From the NCBI GenBank assembly GCA_035947875.1, contig DASZJQ010000110.1, positions 1-64,000 on the forward strand: a DNA stretch of 64,000 nt. The letters are read 5' to 3'. The notes under the pieces were generated by a model, which was given only the letters and a program-made list of their open reading frames with translations, ran no database searches and was not told the origin of the DNA. Below, in pieces: positions 50,964-58,220 of the stretch. A program made the position numbers and the translations under genes. Position 1 is the stretch's first letter. Each line of letters begins with the position of its first letter. Source of the stretch: Bog-473 sp035947875 (GTDB lineage Bacteria > Actinomycetota > Acidimicrobiia > Acidimicrobiales > RAAP-2).

Positions 50964-52003
50964 TCGTCGGCGGACCGACGGGAGCTTCCGAGCACGACGG
51001 AGGGCCGTTCCATCCTGAACAGCCAAGGCGTATCGATGCGGTCATGGCCGGCGTACGCGACTTGCTCCTTGGCGATGAGCTGATCACGGTCGAGGCGCCA
51101 GTGGCGAACCGGGAGGAGCTTGCCCGGGTGCACACGTCCAACTACCTCCGTGAGCTCGAGGACTTCTGCCAGAGGGGCGGCGGCAACCTAGACGCCGACA
51201 CGTTCGCCAGTTCGGATTCGTGGAACGCCGCCCGTCGGGCGGCAGGGGCGGGACTGGCTACCATCGACGCCCTCCGCCAGCGCGACCACGGCGTAGGTTT
51301 CGTGGTGGCGCGTCCTCCGGGTCACCACGCCACTGCCGATCGGGCCATGGGTTTTTGCCTGCTCAACAACATTGCCGTGGCGGCGGCCTCCCTCACGGCT
51401 CATGGGGATCGGGTCCTGATCGTTGACTGGGATGTGCACCATGGGAATGGGACGCAATCGATCTTTTGGGACAATCCCAATGTGCTCTATGTCTCCACCC
51501 ATCAATGGCCGCTCTACCCGGGAACGGGAAAGGCAGCTGAGGTCGGCGGTTCTGCGGCACGGGGCCTGACCGTGAACGTACCGGTGCCACCCGGCGCGAC
51601 CGGGGACGTCATCCGGATGGCCTTGAATGAGGTGGGGCAGCCAGCCATTGAGCGATTCGCCCCGGACTGGGTGTTGATCTCCTGCGGCTTCGACGCTCAT
51701 CGTGCGGACCCGCTGGGGGAACTTGCACTTTCGGATGGCGACTTCGCCTCGTTGGCCCACCTTGTGTCCGAGTACGCGCCGCGGCCCGGACGCGTCGTGT
51801 TGTTCCTCGAGGGTGGCTATGACCCGGCCGCCCTTCGGACTTCAGTCACCGCGACCTTGAGCGCACTTCTCGGGGGTTCCGACTCGTTCGAGAGGCCGAC
51901 GAGTGATGGTCCAGGATGTGAAAACGTAAACGCCGCGCTGCGAGCTCGCGAGCGCGCCCTTGCGGCCGCGGCCGTGGACGATGCTGCGGTGAAGTTTCAA
52001 TAA
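50957..52003 (+). CDS. histone deacetylase family (AcuC-like) amidohydrolase
   Basis: 348 residues. Class II HDAC features: HPEQPRRIDAVM, catalytic His pair in ARPPGHHATADRAMGFCLLNN, zinc ligands in IVDWDVHHGNGTQ (D-x-H) and SCGFDAHRADPLG (Asp), and the late FLEGGYD with substrate-site Tyr. Bacterial members deacetylate acyl-CoA synthetase (AcuC) or polyamines. Direct overlap with a GNAT gene supports a reversible protein- or small-molecule-acetylation module within the DevR/DosR-like region. Presence of all zinc ligands indicates an active enzyme. Confidence 0.93.
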   Translation: MLIVGGPTGASEHDGGPFHPEQPRRIDAVMAGVRDLLLGDELITVEAPVANREELARVHTSNYLRELEDFCQRGGGNLDADTFASSDSWNAARRAAGAGLATIDALRQRDHGVGFVVARPPGHHATADRAMGFCLLNNIAVAAASLTAHGDRVLIVDWDVHHGNGTQSIFWDNPNVLYVSTHQWPLYPGTGKAAEVGGSAARGLTVNVPVPPGATGDVIRMALNEVGQPAIERFAPDWVLISCGFDAHRADPLGELALSDGDFASLAHLVSEYAPRPGRVVLFLEGGYDPAALRTSVTATLSALLGGSDSFERPTSDGPGCENVNAALRARERALAAAAVDDAAVKFQ

Positions 52004-52352
52004 AAGGAAACGGCTGCCAGGGGACGGGCCGGTTCGACCTTGGATGCAGGGGGTCCGCGCATCACTCCTCAGGGTCCAGCACGTTGGAGCTGCCACCAGT
52101 GAGGTGAGACGACAGACCCACGCCATTTCACTGGGGCTGAACGGAGGGAGATCTCGGATCGGATCAGGTCGGGTGAGCCGATTCAGTCCATCGCTTGGTC
52201 ATTTTGGCCGTTGCCTGAGCACCATTCGGCCGGTGCGGGCCGCCTCGACAGGCGCGCGTCCAGGCACGAGCCGTGCCTGGCGTCACCTCACCACCAGGAC
52301 AAAGTCCAGATATATGTTATTTATTTCAGGAAAACGATGTACAGTGTTGCGC
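52004..52352. other. 349-base leader of surface protein gene with hairpin and AT-rich promoter
   Basis: No gene is seen. A perfect 9-base hairpin (CCAGGCACG, loop AGC, CGTGCCTGG) at 52260-52280 may end transcription from the HDAC operon. An AT-rich block at 52308-52329 (AGATATATGTTATTTATTTCAG) gives -10 candidates just upstream of the surface protein start. Confidence 0.5.
52260..52280 (+). terminator. perfect 9-base hairpin upstream of surface protein promoter
   Basis: CCAGGCACG pairs with CGTGCCTGG around AGC. It lies 256 bases past the HDAC stop and 30 bases before the AT-rich promoter, so it may insulate the two units. No U-tract. Confidence 0.5.
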
Positions 52353-53417
52353 ATGTTGACAAAAACATTTGGCAAACGCCACTCACTCAGGTTGGCTACG
52401 GCCGGCATCGTTGCACTCGCATTGGGCGGAGGTGTGACGTTGGTTCTGTCCGGGCCGGCGTCGGCGGCCAATGTGTCCGTCGGACAGTGCAACGGCATCA
52501 ATGACACGCCGGGACTGACGACGACATGCGATGTCGTGATCATCAACAATGTGACCAACAACCCGGGGACAACAGGCTCGTCGGTCACGCTGAACGGCGG
52601 AATACCCACGACCTCAAGCGATCTTGTGACCTCTGTTCTGCAGTGCAACAACTCGGGCAACGGTGGCGGCGGGACACTGACGTGCAGCGTGTCAATCACC
52701 AACAACATTGCAGTCAATGGACCAGGTGCGCCATCGGCGGCCACGGTCAACGAGTGCGTCGGCTCGGGTGGTCCCCTCGATGGGTCCTCCGGTGCCCCCT
52801 TGGGGCCCCCATTGCCGGGAAACCCGGACCCCTGCACTCCCTACCCCGCGACCACCACTGGTGCCACGATCACCCAGTGCAATGGTTCGGCCGGTGGTGG
52901 CGGTCTGGTGGCCCCGTCGACCTGTGACGCCTCGGGGACGGTGAGCTCGTCGCTGCCCGTGACGGTCAATCAGTGCAACAACTCAGTCAACGGCGGCGGC
53001 AGCAAGATCAACTGCTCCACAACGATCACATCCAACGTTGTCGATACCACGCCGACGGGGGGTACGGGTGGCACCGGCGGTACGGGTGGTACGACTGGCG
53101 CCACAGGCGGCACGACGGGCGGCACTGGCGGTACGGCGGGCGGCACTACCCCCGCTGGCGGTACGGCGGCCGGCACTACCCCCGCTGGCGGTACGGGCGC
53201 CCACGGCAGCGGCGGGACGGCAGCGGGATCCACGTCCGGGTCCGTCATTCCTCTCGGCGCTCCCCACACCGGCTTCGGTGGTGCAGCCCATGCCCCCTTT
53301 GATGTCCTGATCGCTCTCGGCGCGCTGGCCCTGGCCGGTTCGGTTGCCGCGTTTGCCACCGCCATGCCTCGGCGTCGTCGCCTCGCCAGCCGGGAGGGAA
53401 CCAGCGGGTCTTCATGA
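52353..53417 (+). CDS. secreted surface protein with Q-C-N repeats and sortase-type C-terminus
   Basis: 354 residues from ATG 52353 (GTG 52344 also possible). Signal peptide to ~38 (ATAGIVALALGGGVTLVLSGPASAA). The mature part has four or five repeats starting Q-C-N and ending C-x-x-x-I-x-N-N (QCNGIND...TTTCDVVIINN; QCNNSGNGGGG...TCSVSITNN; QCNNSVNGGGS...NCSTTITSN), probably disulfide-linked beta units. A Gly-Gly-Thr-rich linker (53053-53220) leads to PHTGFGG near residue 304, a membrane helix and R-R-R-R, a sorting-signal layout. The stop overlaps the sortase gene by 4 bases, so this is its likely substrate. Role: cell-surface or filament component. Confidence 0.8.
   Translation: MLTKTFGKRHSLRLATAGIVALALGGGVTLVLSGPASAANVSVGQCNGINDTPGLTTTCDVVIINNVTNNPGTTGSSVTLNGGIPTTSSDLVTSVLQCNNSGNGGGGTLTCSVSITNNIAVNGPGAPSAATVNECVGSGGPLDGSSGAPLGPPLPGNPDPCTPYPATTTGATITQCNGSAGGGGLVAPSTCDASGTVSSSLPVTVNQCNNSVNGGGSKINCSTTITSNVVDTTPTGGTGGTGGTGGTTGATGGTTGGTGGTAGGTTPAGGTAAGTTPAGGTGAHGSGGTAAGSTSGSVIPLGAPHTGFGGAAHAPFDVLIALGALALAGSVAAFATAMPRRRRLASREGTSGSS
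53053..53220 (+). repeat. Gly-Gly-Thr coding repeats in surface protein linker
   Basis: Imperfect GGTACGGGTGGC-type and ACTACCCCCGCTGGCGGTACGG-type repeats, the latter in two near-identical copies giving TTPAGGT. They form a flexible linker before the wall-sorting region. Confidence 0.7.
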
Positions 53418-54352
53418 CCCAGGATTTCCACGTTGGATCGAAGCGGTCGACGTCATGGGCGCTCGTGGCGAAGGTTCTGCTTATGACTTCCTTGCGGTCG
53501 ATCACCTCGAGCCACCGGCGCGGCCTCCATTCCCGATCGGTCCCTCCGCAGCTCCCAGCGGCAGAGAGGCCTTCGGAATCGAAGTCATGGTCGTCAGTGG
53601 CGGCAGTTCTCCTGCTCATCGCCCTCCCGTCGATCACGGCACGCCTTCGCCGGGGGGGCAAGCAGGCCCCGCCGGCCCCGTCTCCGTCCCCGACGCCCAA
53701 GAGGTCGGCGGTGTCGAAGTCGTGGTTGTTCGTGGCGGCGTTTCTGCTGCTCGCAGGAGCCGCGGCAATCAGCGTCGGTGTGCGGGGCGGCGACCATGCG
53801 CTGCCGGCCCCGTCTCCGTCCCCGACGGCCAAGAGGTTTGCGGCGCCAGCCGACAAAACGCCACCGGCGGTGGCCACTCTTGCCACCGTGCGTTCCGTAC
53901 CGACCAACTTGTCCATACCGGCGATCGGACTATCCGTCTCGCTGTCCACCCTCGGCACCAACGCCGATGGGACGGTGCAGGTGCCCACCAATGACCAGCA
54001 GCCGGGTTGGTTCCGACTGGGTCCCTCCCCCGGACAGGTGGGCTCGGCCGTCATCCTGGGCCACGTCGACAACTACACAGGCCCAGGGGTGTTCTTCCAG
54101 TTGCGGACGCTGGTCGCCGGTGATCAGGTGTTCGTGACCCTGAGCGATGGCGACACCGCCCAGTTTGCGGTCAGCTCGGTTGCCATGTACTCAAAGCAGC
54201 AGTTTCCCGACCAAAGCGTTTATGCGTCACACGGGTCGAGCGCGCTGCAACTTGTGACCTGTGGAGGAGTGTTCGACCACCAGACGGGCAGCTACCTCTC
54301 CAACATCGTGGTCTACTCGTCGCTGGTGGCGGTCACCCCGAGCGTGGCGTAG
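53414..54352 (+). CDS. sortase (class E/F-like) with triplicated N-terminal membrane unit
   Basis: 312 residues; the ATG overlaps the surface protein stop (ATGA). Residues ~160-305 form the sortase domain: SIPAIGLSVSLSTLG, VILGHVDNYTGPGVFFQL with catalytic His217, and LQLVTCGGVFDHQTGSYLSN with Cys283. The usual late Arg is not at the common position (Y-L-S-N instead of Y-R-x-N), so its identity is unsure. The N-terminal ~145 residues are three tandem units of ~45 residues, each S-K-x-S/W, a hydrophobic helix, R-R-G or R-G-G, then P-x-P-S-P-S-P-T-x-K-R. Probably dedicated to the adjacent surface protein. Confidence 0.87.
   Translation: MTQDFHVGSKRSTSWALVAKVLLMTSLRSITSSHRRGLHSRSVPPQLPAAERPSESKSWSSVAAVLLLIALPSITARLRRGGKQAPPAPSPSPTPKRSAVSKSWLFVAAFLLLAGAAAISVGVRGGDHALPAPSPSPTAKRFAAPADKTPPAVATLATVRSVPTNLSIPAIGLSVSLSTLGTNADGTVQVPTNDQQPGWFRLGPSPGQVGSAVILGHVDNYTGPGVFFQLRTLVAGDQVFVTLSDGDTAQFAVSSVAMYSKQQFPDQSVYASHGSSALQLVTCGGVFDHQTGSYLSNIVVYSSLVAVTPSVA
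53438..53848 (+). repeat. three ~135-base tandem repeats in sortase 5' end
   Basis: Units begin near 53438, 53579 and 53714. Units two and three are 135 bases apart and share long identical stretches such as GGCCCCGTCTCCGTCCCCGA. Unit one is more diverged (44-residue spacing by its Trp). Each encodes one hydrophobic helix plus a charged/Pro-Ser linker. Confidence 0.75.
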
Positions 54353-54394
54353 GAGCCGGTTCGGTCCGGGTCCATCCTGAAGCCAAGCACAGCT

Positions 54395-55210
54395 TCAGTC
54401 GTGGATATTGGCGGCCACCACTGTGGCCAGGGCGACGGGGCACTGCCACGTTCCCGCCGCGCCGTCCTGAAATCCCATGAAGTGCTCGACCAGGCACGAC
54501 GCCACGGCGTCGATGGGAGTCCAGGCCGTCCCGGCCTCAGCCTGTGCGACCTCATTCATGAGACTTGGGATGGCGTCGTTCTCGGTTTCCGCGTTGGCCA
54601 GCTCGTGGGCGACCAGAGCGAGCGAGGGTGATCCGGAAAAAACGGTCTGCGCGGCCCCGGCCGCCCCGAAAGTGCAGCCGGTTCCGGCGCCGTTGCCGGG
54701 AATGACGCCACACTGCGTCGCCGTGTCCCCCAGCGTCCAGCTCCAGGTAGGACCCGGGTCCACCCCGGAGGCTTCTACCTCGGCAACCAGTGCGGCGATG
54801 GGCGCATTCGTCGGGACGGGCGCAGCAGGCGTGGATGCCGGCGCCGGCGCCGTTGGGGCAGTGGTTGTGGTGGTGGGCGCCGGGGCGGTCGTAATGGTCG
54901 AGGCGCTTGCCGGAGGGGTGAGGGCACTCGGGGCTCGCTCGGCCGGGCGGTTGTGCACCGGAGCGGCGGCGCCGGCCGGCGGCGTCGACGCCCGGGCGGC
55001 CTGTGTACCCCCAAGCAGGCCGAGCGGCCGTGCGGCGACGGCAGGGGCGGCGAGGAGGATCACCGCTACCAGGACGACGATGATCCAGCGCCGCCGGTGG
55101 GCGCGCCGTGCTGACGGGATCCGATCGAGCCCGCCGAGGAGGCGGCTCCTTCGGGACGCCGGGATTTCGTGCTGATTCGGGGCGAATTCTTCGATCCCCG
55201 TTTCAACCAT
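54395..55210 (-). CDS. membrane-anchored secreted protein of unknown function
   Basis: 271 residues. A 40-residue basic cytoplasmic tail, a membrane helix at 41-60 (RWIIVVLVAVILLAAPAVAA), a Thr/Pro/Ala-rich linker to ~135 and a C-terminal domain with four Cys (TQCGV, TGCTF, SCLVEH, WQCPV). That domain contains AHELANAETEND (H202-E203-L-A-N206), which recalls a zinc-protease H-E-x-x-H with the last His changed, and VASCLVEHFMGFQDGAAGTW. No family is recognised. Its start codon lies inside operator copy 1 of the triple repeat, so it is probably repressed by the divergent small HTH protein. Confidence 0.7.
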   Translation of the reverse strand: MVETGIEEFAPNQHEIPASRRSRLLGGLDRIPSARRAHRRRWIIVVLVAVILLAAPAVAARPLGLLGGTQAARASTPPAGAAAPVHNRPAERAPSALTPPASASTITTAPAPTTTTTAPTAPAPASTPAAPVPTNAPIAALVAEVEASGVDPGPTWSWTLGDTATQCGVIPGNGAGTGCTFGAAGAAQTVFSGSPSLALVAHELANAETENDAIPSLMNEVAQAEAGTAWTPIDAVASCLVEHFMGFQDGAAGTWQCPVALATVVAANIHD

Positions 55211-55257
55211 GTGTTGAACTCTAGATCCTCAACACATGGTTGTCAACACATGGTTGA
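55202..55257. promoter_or_regulatory. three copies of a 14-15 base operator
   Basis: TCAACACATGGTTGA occurs three times: 55229-55242 (first 14 bases) and 55243-55257 as directly abutting direct repeats, and 55203-55217 inverted (TCAACCATGTGTTGA, flanked to TTCAAC...GTTGAA). Each copy is itself a quasi-palindrome with TCAAC/GTTGA arms. The inverted copy overlaps the start codon (55208-55210) of the minus-strand gene; the pair lies 31 bases upstream of the plus-strand HTH gene. A single repressor could silence both directions. Confidence 0.85.
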
Positions 55258-55288
55258 AGTATGGAGCGCCGGCGGCTAGCCTTGGCAT

Positions 55289-55609
55289 ATGGCAACTGAT
55301 TTCGATCTGGTCGCCGACCGCTTGATCGAGTCCGGTCGCCAGGAAGCAGTCAGCGGCACATCCGGCGAGCCGGAAGCGTCGCTCGCCGCCCTTCGATTCG
55401 CCGATCACCTTCGACGGTCGGCCGAGCGTCTAGCCAAGGCTTCAGCGGAGAACGCCCGGCAATACGGCGCCAGTTGGCGAGCGATCGGGGAGGTCGTCGG
55501 TGGGATCACACCGCAGGGCGCCGAGCACCGGTTCAGTGCCGCGGCCAAGGAACGCCGGTCAAAGGCCTCGAAGGTTGTGTGGACAGGGAGAGAACGCAGA
55601 GCAACGTAG
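55289..55609 (+). CDS. small HTH protein, likely regulator of the triple operator
   Basis: 106 residues. The middle (residues ~31-55) is helical, FADHLRRSAERLAKASAENAR, followed by a helix-turn-helix-like segment ASWRAIGEVVGGITPQGAEHRF (61-82, shown here as its two parts ASWRAIGEVVGG and ITPQGAEHRF) common to small actinobacterial DNA-binding proteins. It is preceded by three operator copies and divergent from a membrane-anchored secreted protein. Autoregulation and control of that neighbour are inferred. It ends in basic residues (GRERRAT). Confidence 0.7.
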   Translation: MATDFDLVADRLIESGRQEAVSGTSGEPEASLAALRFADHLRRSAERLAKASAENARQYGASWRAIGEVVGGITPQGAEHRFSAAAKERRSKASKVVWTGRERRAT

Positions 55610-55803
55610 GCAGCAATTCCTCAGGTCGTTTTCGGTCCACCGATGGCCAATTGCGGCGCGCCGACGCGGACCCTTTGGCGGCGTCGCCGTCGTGAGCCCG
55701 CCCTTCCCCCGGGCCGATGTGGCTCCGAACTCCATGGTTCGGCTACAAAATCGCCCTTCGATTCCACTCTGATTCCACGAGTGGAGAAGCGGGCAGAGAC
55801 CAC

Positions 55804-56193
55804 CTAGCCGAGGATCTTGGCCTTTTGGGCGGCGAACTCTTCCTCGGTCAACGCGCCCTTCTCCTTCAGGTCGGCCAGTTTGGCCAATTGGTCCGCACTG
55901 CTGGTGCCGGCCGTTTCCTGCACGTAGGCGTTGAAGGCTTGCTGCTGGGCCTGGGCGGCTTGGGCGGCCCGCTCGTGCATCTTGCCGCCGCGGGCGATCA
56001 GGTAGATGAAGACACCCAGGAACGGGAAGATGATCAGGCCGATGACCCACAGCGCCTTGGCCAGTCCGCCCAGGTCGTGGCTGCGGAAGATGTCGAGGAA
56101 GACCACGAAGATCAGGTAGATCCAGATGAAGAACAGGAAGATCTCGAGCATCGTCCAGAAGATGTCGAGAATGGGATAGGTACTGGCCAGCAT
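55804..56193 (-). CDS. PLDc_N / SHOCT domain membrane protein
   Basis: 129 residues. Two membrane helices (IFWTMLEIFLFFIWIYLIFVVFLDIF and GLAKALWVIGLIIFPFLGVFIYLIARG) match the phospholipase-D-nuclease N-terminal (PLDc_N) module, a two-helix membrane domain. A charged linker (MHERAAQAAQAQQQAFNAYV) leads to a C-terminal SHOCT motif (QLAKLADLKEKGALTEEEFAAQKAKIL). These small proteins are widespread in actinobacteria and of unknown role, perhaps in membrane protein assembly. A 194-base stretch on its right (55610-55803) shows nothing recognisable. Confidence 0.88.
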   Translation of the reverse strand: MLASTYPILDIFWTMLEIFLFFIWIYLIFVVFLDIFRSHDLGGLAKALWVIGLIIFPFLGVFIYLIARGGKMHERAAQAAQAQQQAFNAYVQETAGTSSADQLAKLADLKEKGALTEEEFAAQKAKILG

Positions 56194-56287
56194 GGTGTGG
56201 GCCTCCTCGTGCCGTCGATGGCAATAGCCGTGATGGGACGCCGTGCACGCTACCTGGTCGCAACGGGCGGCCGGGGACTGGCGGCAC

Positions 56288-57463
56288 CTACAGGCAGCCG
56301 TAGAAGGCCTCGATCAGCGCTTGATTGCGCGGGTTCTGCCAACGGGGGCCCATGGTGTTGATGGCGTAGCCGAAAGCCACCGAAGCCTGCGGGTCACAGA
56401 AGCCCAGCGAACCGCCGGCGCCGAAGTGGCCGAAACTGCCGGGATTGGGACCCAGCGTCCGCTCGGGTTGGGTGAGCTGAAATCCCAGGCCGAATCGGGA
56501 CGGGCGGTGCAGGATCAGGTCGTTGCCGCACACTTCTTCGTCGACCGCCTCGGCCAGTGGGGCCGTTGCCACGATGTCAATGCCATCCAGGCGTCCGCCG
56601 GCGACCAGGGCCTGGTAGATCCGGGCCACGCCGCGCGCCGTCGCGTGGCCGTTGGTCGACGGCATCTCGGCGGACCGCCACTCCGCCGTGTTGATCACGC
56701 CCGACCCCGACAGCGTCGGCGGATTGAAGTAGGCGTGATGCTCCATCAACTGAGCTTCGGACATGTGCGCTTCGGACATCCCGTTGGCCGGTGCGGGGTC
56801 CGGCCGTTCGACCATCCCGAGGAAGTCGGCCACCCGGGCCAGCTCGGCCCGGGGCACCCCGATGAAGAAGTCCGCCCCGAGGGGGCCGGCGATCTCCCGC
56901 CGGACCATTGTCCCCAGCGAGCGGCCGCTCGTGCGACGCACCACCTCTCCGACCAGGAACCCGAAGGTGTTGACGTGGTACCCATGCGCCGCTCCCGGCT
57001 CCCACCACGGGGCCTGGGCGGCCAGCGCCGCGCACATGGCGTCCCAGTCGAAGACGGCCTCGTCGGGCAGCGGCTCCCGCACAGCGGGCAGACCGGCCTG
57101 ATGGCTGAGCAGTTGCCGCACCGTGATCCGGGCCTTGTCTTGCGTTCCGAACTCGGGCCAGACCCGGGCCACCGGATCGTCAAAGGAGAGCGCGCCCTGC
57201 CCGACCAGGCGGGCCACACACAGGGCGGCCACCGCCTTCCCGACGGAGAAGACATTGACCAGGGTGCCCTGCTCCCATGGCCGGTGGCGGGCGCCGTCCC
57301 GCCAGCCACCCCACAGGTCCACCACGACCGAGCCGCCCACCGCGATGCACACCGAGGCCCCTACTTCGCCCCGGCTCGAGAAGTTCTCGCCGAAGGCGTC
57401 GCGGACCGCGGCAAACCCCGGACGAACGGCGCCGCCGAGCGGAACAGCCTGTTGGGGGGTCAC
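56288..57463 (-). CDS. serine hydrolase, beta-lactamase/EstB family
   Basis: 391 residues from a GTG. The class C beta-lactamase-like (S12) nucleophile is S73-V-G-K76 (VNVFSVGKAVAAL), the Tyr motif is Y-H-V-N in HGYHVNTFGFL and the third motif region HFGAGGSLGF. No signal peptide, so it is cytoplasmic, like EstB-type esterases and not a secreted resistance enzyme. Length and TVRQLLSHQAGLPAVREPL are typical. It probably hydrolyses an ester or lactam; substrate unknown. It stands alone on the minus strand. Confidence 0.92.
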   Translation of the reverse strand: MTPQQAVPLGGAVRPGFAAVRDAFGENFSSRGEVGASVCIAVGGSVVVDLWGGWRDGARHRPWEQGTLVNVFSVGKAVAALCVARLVGQGALSFDDPVARVWPEFGTQDKARITVRQLLSHQAGLPAVREPLPDEAVFDWDAMCAALAAQAPWWEPGAAHGYHVNTFGFLVGEVVRRTSGRSLGTMVRREIAGPLGADFFIGVPRAELARVADFLGMVERPDPAPANGMSEAHMSEAQLMEHHAYFNPPTLSGSGVINTAEWRSAEMPSTNGHATARGVARIYQALVAGGRLDGIDIVATAPLAEAVDEEVCGNDLILHRPSRFGLGFQLTQPERTLGPNPGSFGHFGAGGSLGFCDPQASVAFGYAINTMGPRWQNPRNQALIEAFYGCL

Positions 57464-57665
57464 GGCCTGACACTACGGGCGCTACCGGGTGGCGCCCCAG
57501 CTGATGCAGGGCATCTCAGTTCCCTTGGCGGTGGGAGGCTGGAAACATCAGCTGGGGCCGCTCGCTCCGGCAAATGGCGACCGGGGGGGGCCGATCGCTT
57601 ACTGGGGCCTGTACCCATCCTGCGGCCGGGCTAAACATCGAGCTGGGAATCGATGATTCCGCAGG

Positions 57666-58130
57666 TCAGACGAGTGGTTCCACCTGATCGGCGGCGGACA
57701 CCACGGCCAGGAGCTCACGGTCGCGCTCATAGGAGAGGAGCCGCCCGGCGGCCGGGAGGCTCAGCCAGCGGAGCTCATCGACCTCCTCATTGACCGAGAA
57801 GGTACCCCCCTCGGCGGCCATCACCCAGTAGGCCACCACCTTTGGGCGCCCCTTGCGATCGGTGTACTCGGTGTGCCCGATGAAGCGGAGGAGCCGGCAG
57901 GCCAAACCCGTCTCCTCCTGCACTTCGCGTTGCGCCGCTTCCTCGTACGTCTCGCCCTCTTCGAGCTTGCCCTTGGGAAAGGACCAATCCGACTGGGCCG
58001 GACGGTGCACCAGCGCAATCTGCAGGTCACCGCCGCTCCGCCGGACCAGCAGACCGCCAGCGGCCTGGACCACCTCAGGTGGCGTCGGGGGCTCAACCGT
58101 CACCGCCGTATGCCGTCCCACCCCACCCAT
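57666..58130 (-). CDS. Nudix hydrolase
   Basis: 154 residues from ATG 58130, at a divergent promoter with the CYTH-CHAD gene. The Nudix box G-x5-E-x7-R-E-x2-E-E-x-G is complete, from Gly54 through Glu60 to R68-E69, E72-E73 and Gly75. AGGLLVRRSGGDLQIALVHRP and WSFPKGKLEEGE match MutT/Ap4A-type members; ending LRWLSLPAAGRLLSYERDREL is typical of the actinobacterial MutT1/NudF-like group. It cleaves a nucleoside diphosphate linked to X. Pairing with a CYTH-CHAD protein, as in mycobacterial MutT1-type contexts, hints at polyphosphate or alarmone metabolism. A long antisense frame over the neighbour is not coding. Confidence 0.9.
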   Translation of the reverse strand: MGGVGRHTAVTVEPPTPPEVVQAAGGLLVRRSGGDLQIALVHRPAQSDWSFPKGKLEEGETYEEAAQREVQEETGLACRLLRFIGHTEYTDRKGRPKVVAYWVMAAEGGTFSVNEEVDELRWLSLPAAGRLLSYERDRELLAVVSAADQVEPLV

Positions 58131-58220
58131 CCTACCGCCGTACCGGGCGAAAATAGGGGCAATCAACGGACACCGGGAATCATTCGGGGACGGATCGTGC
58201 TCGCCCTGTAGCCTCACGCC

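Noticed and set aside
55202..55609. Calling the HTH/exported protein pair a toxin-antitoxin system
   Set aside because: Genes are divergent, the partner is a membrane-anchored exported protein, and no toxin family is recognised.
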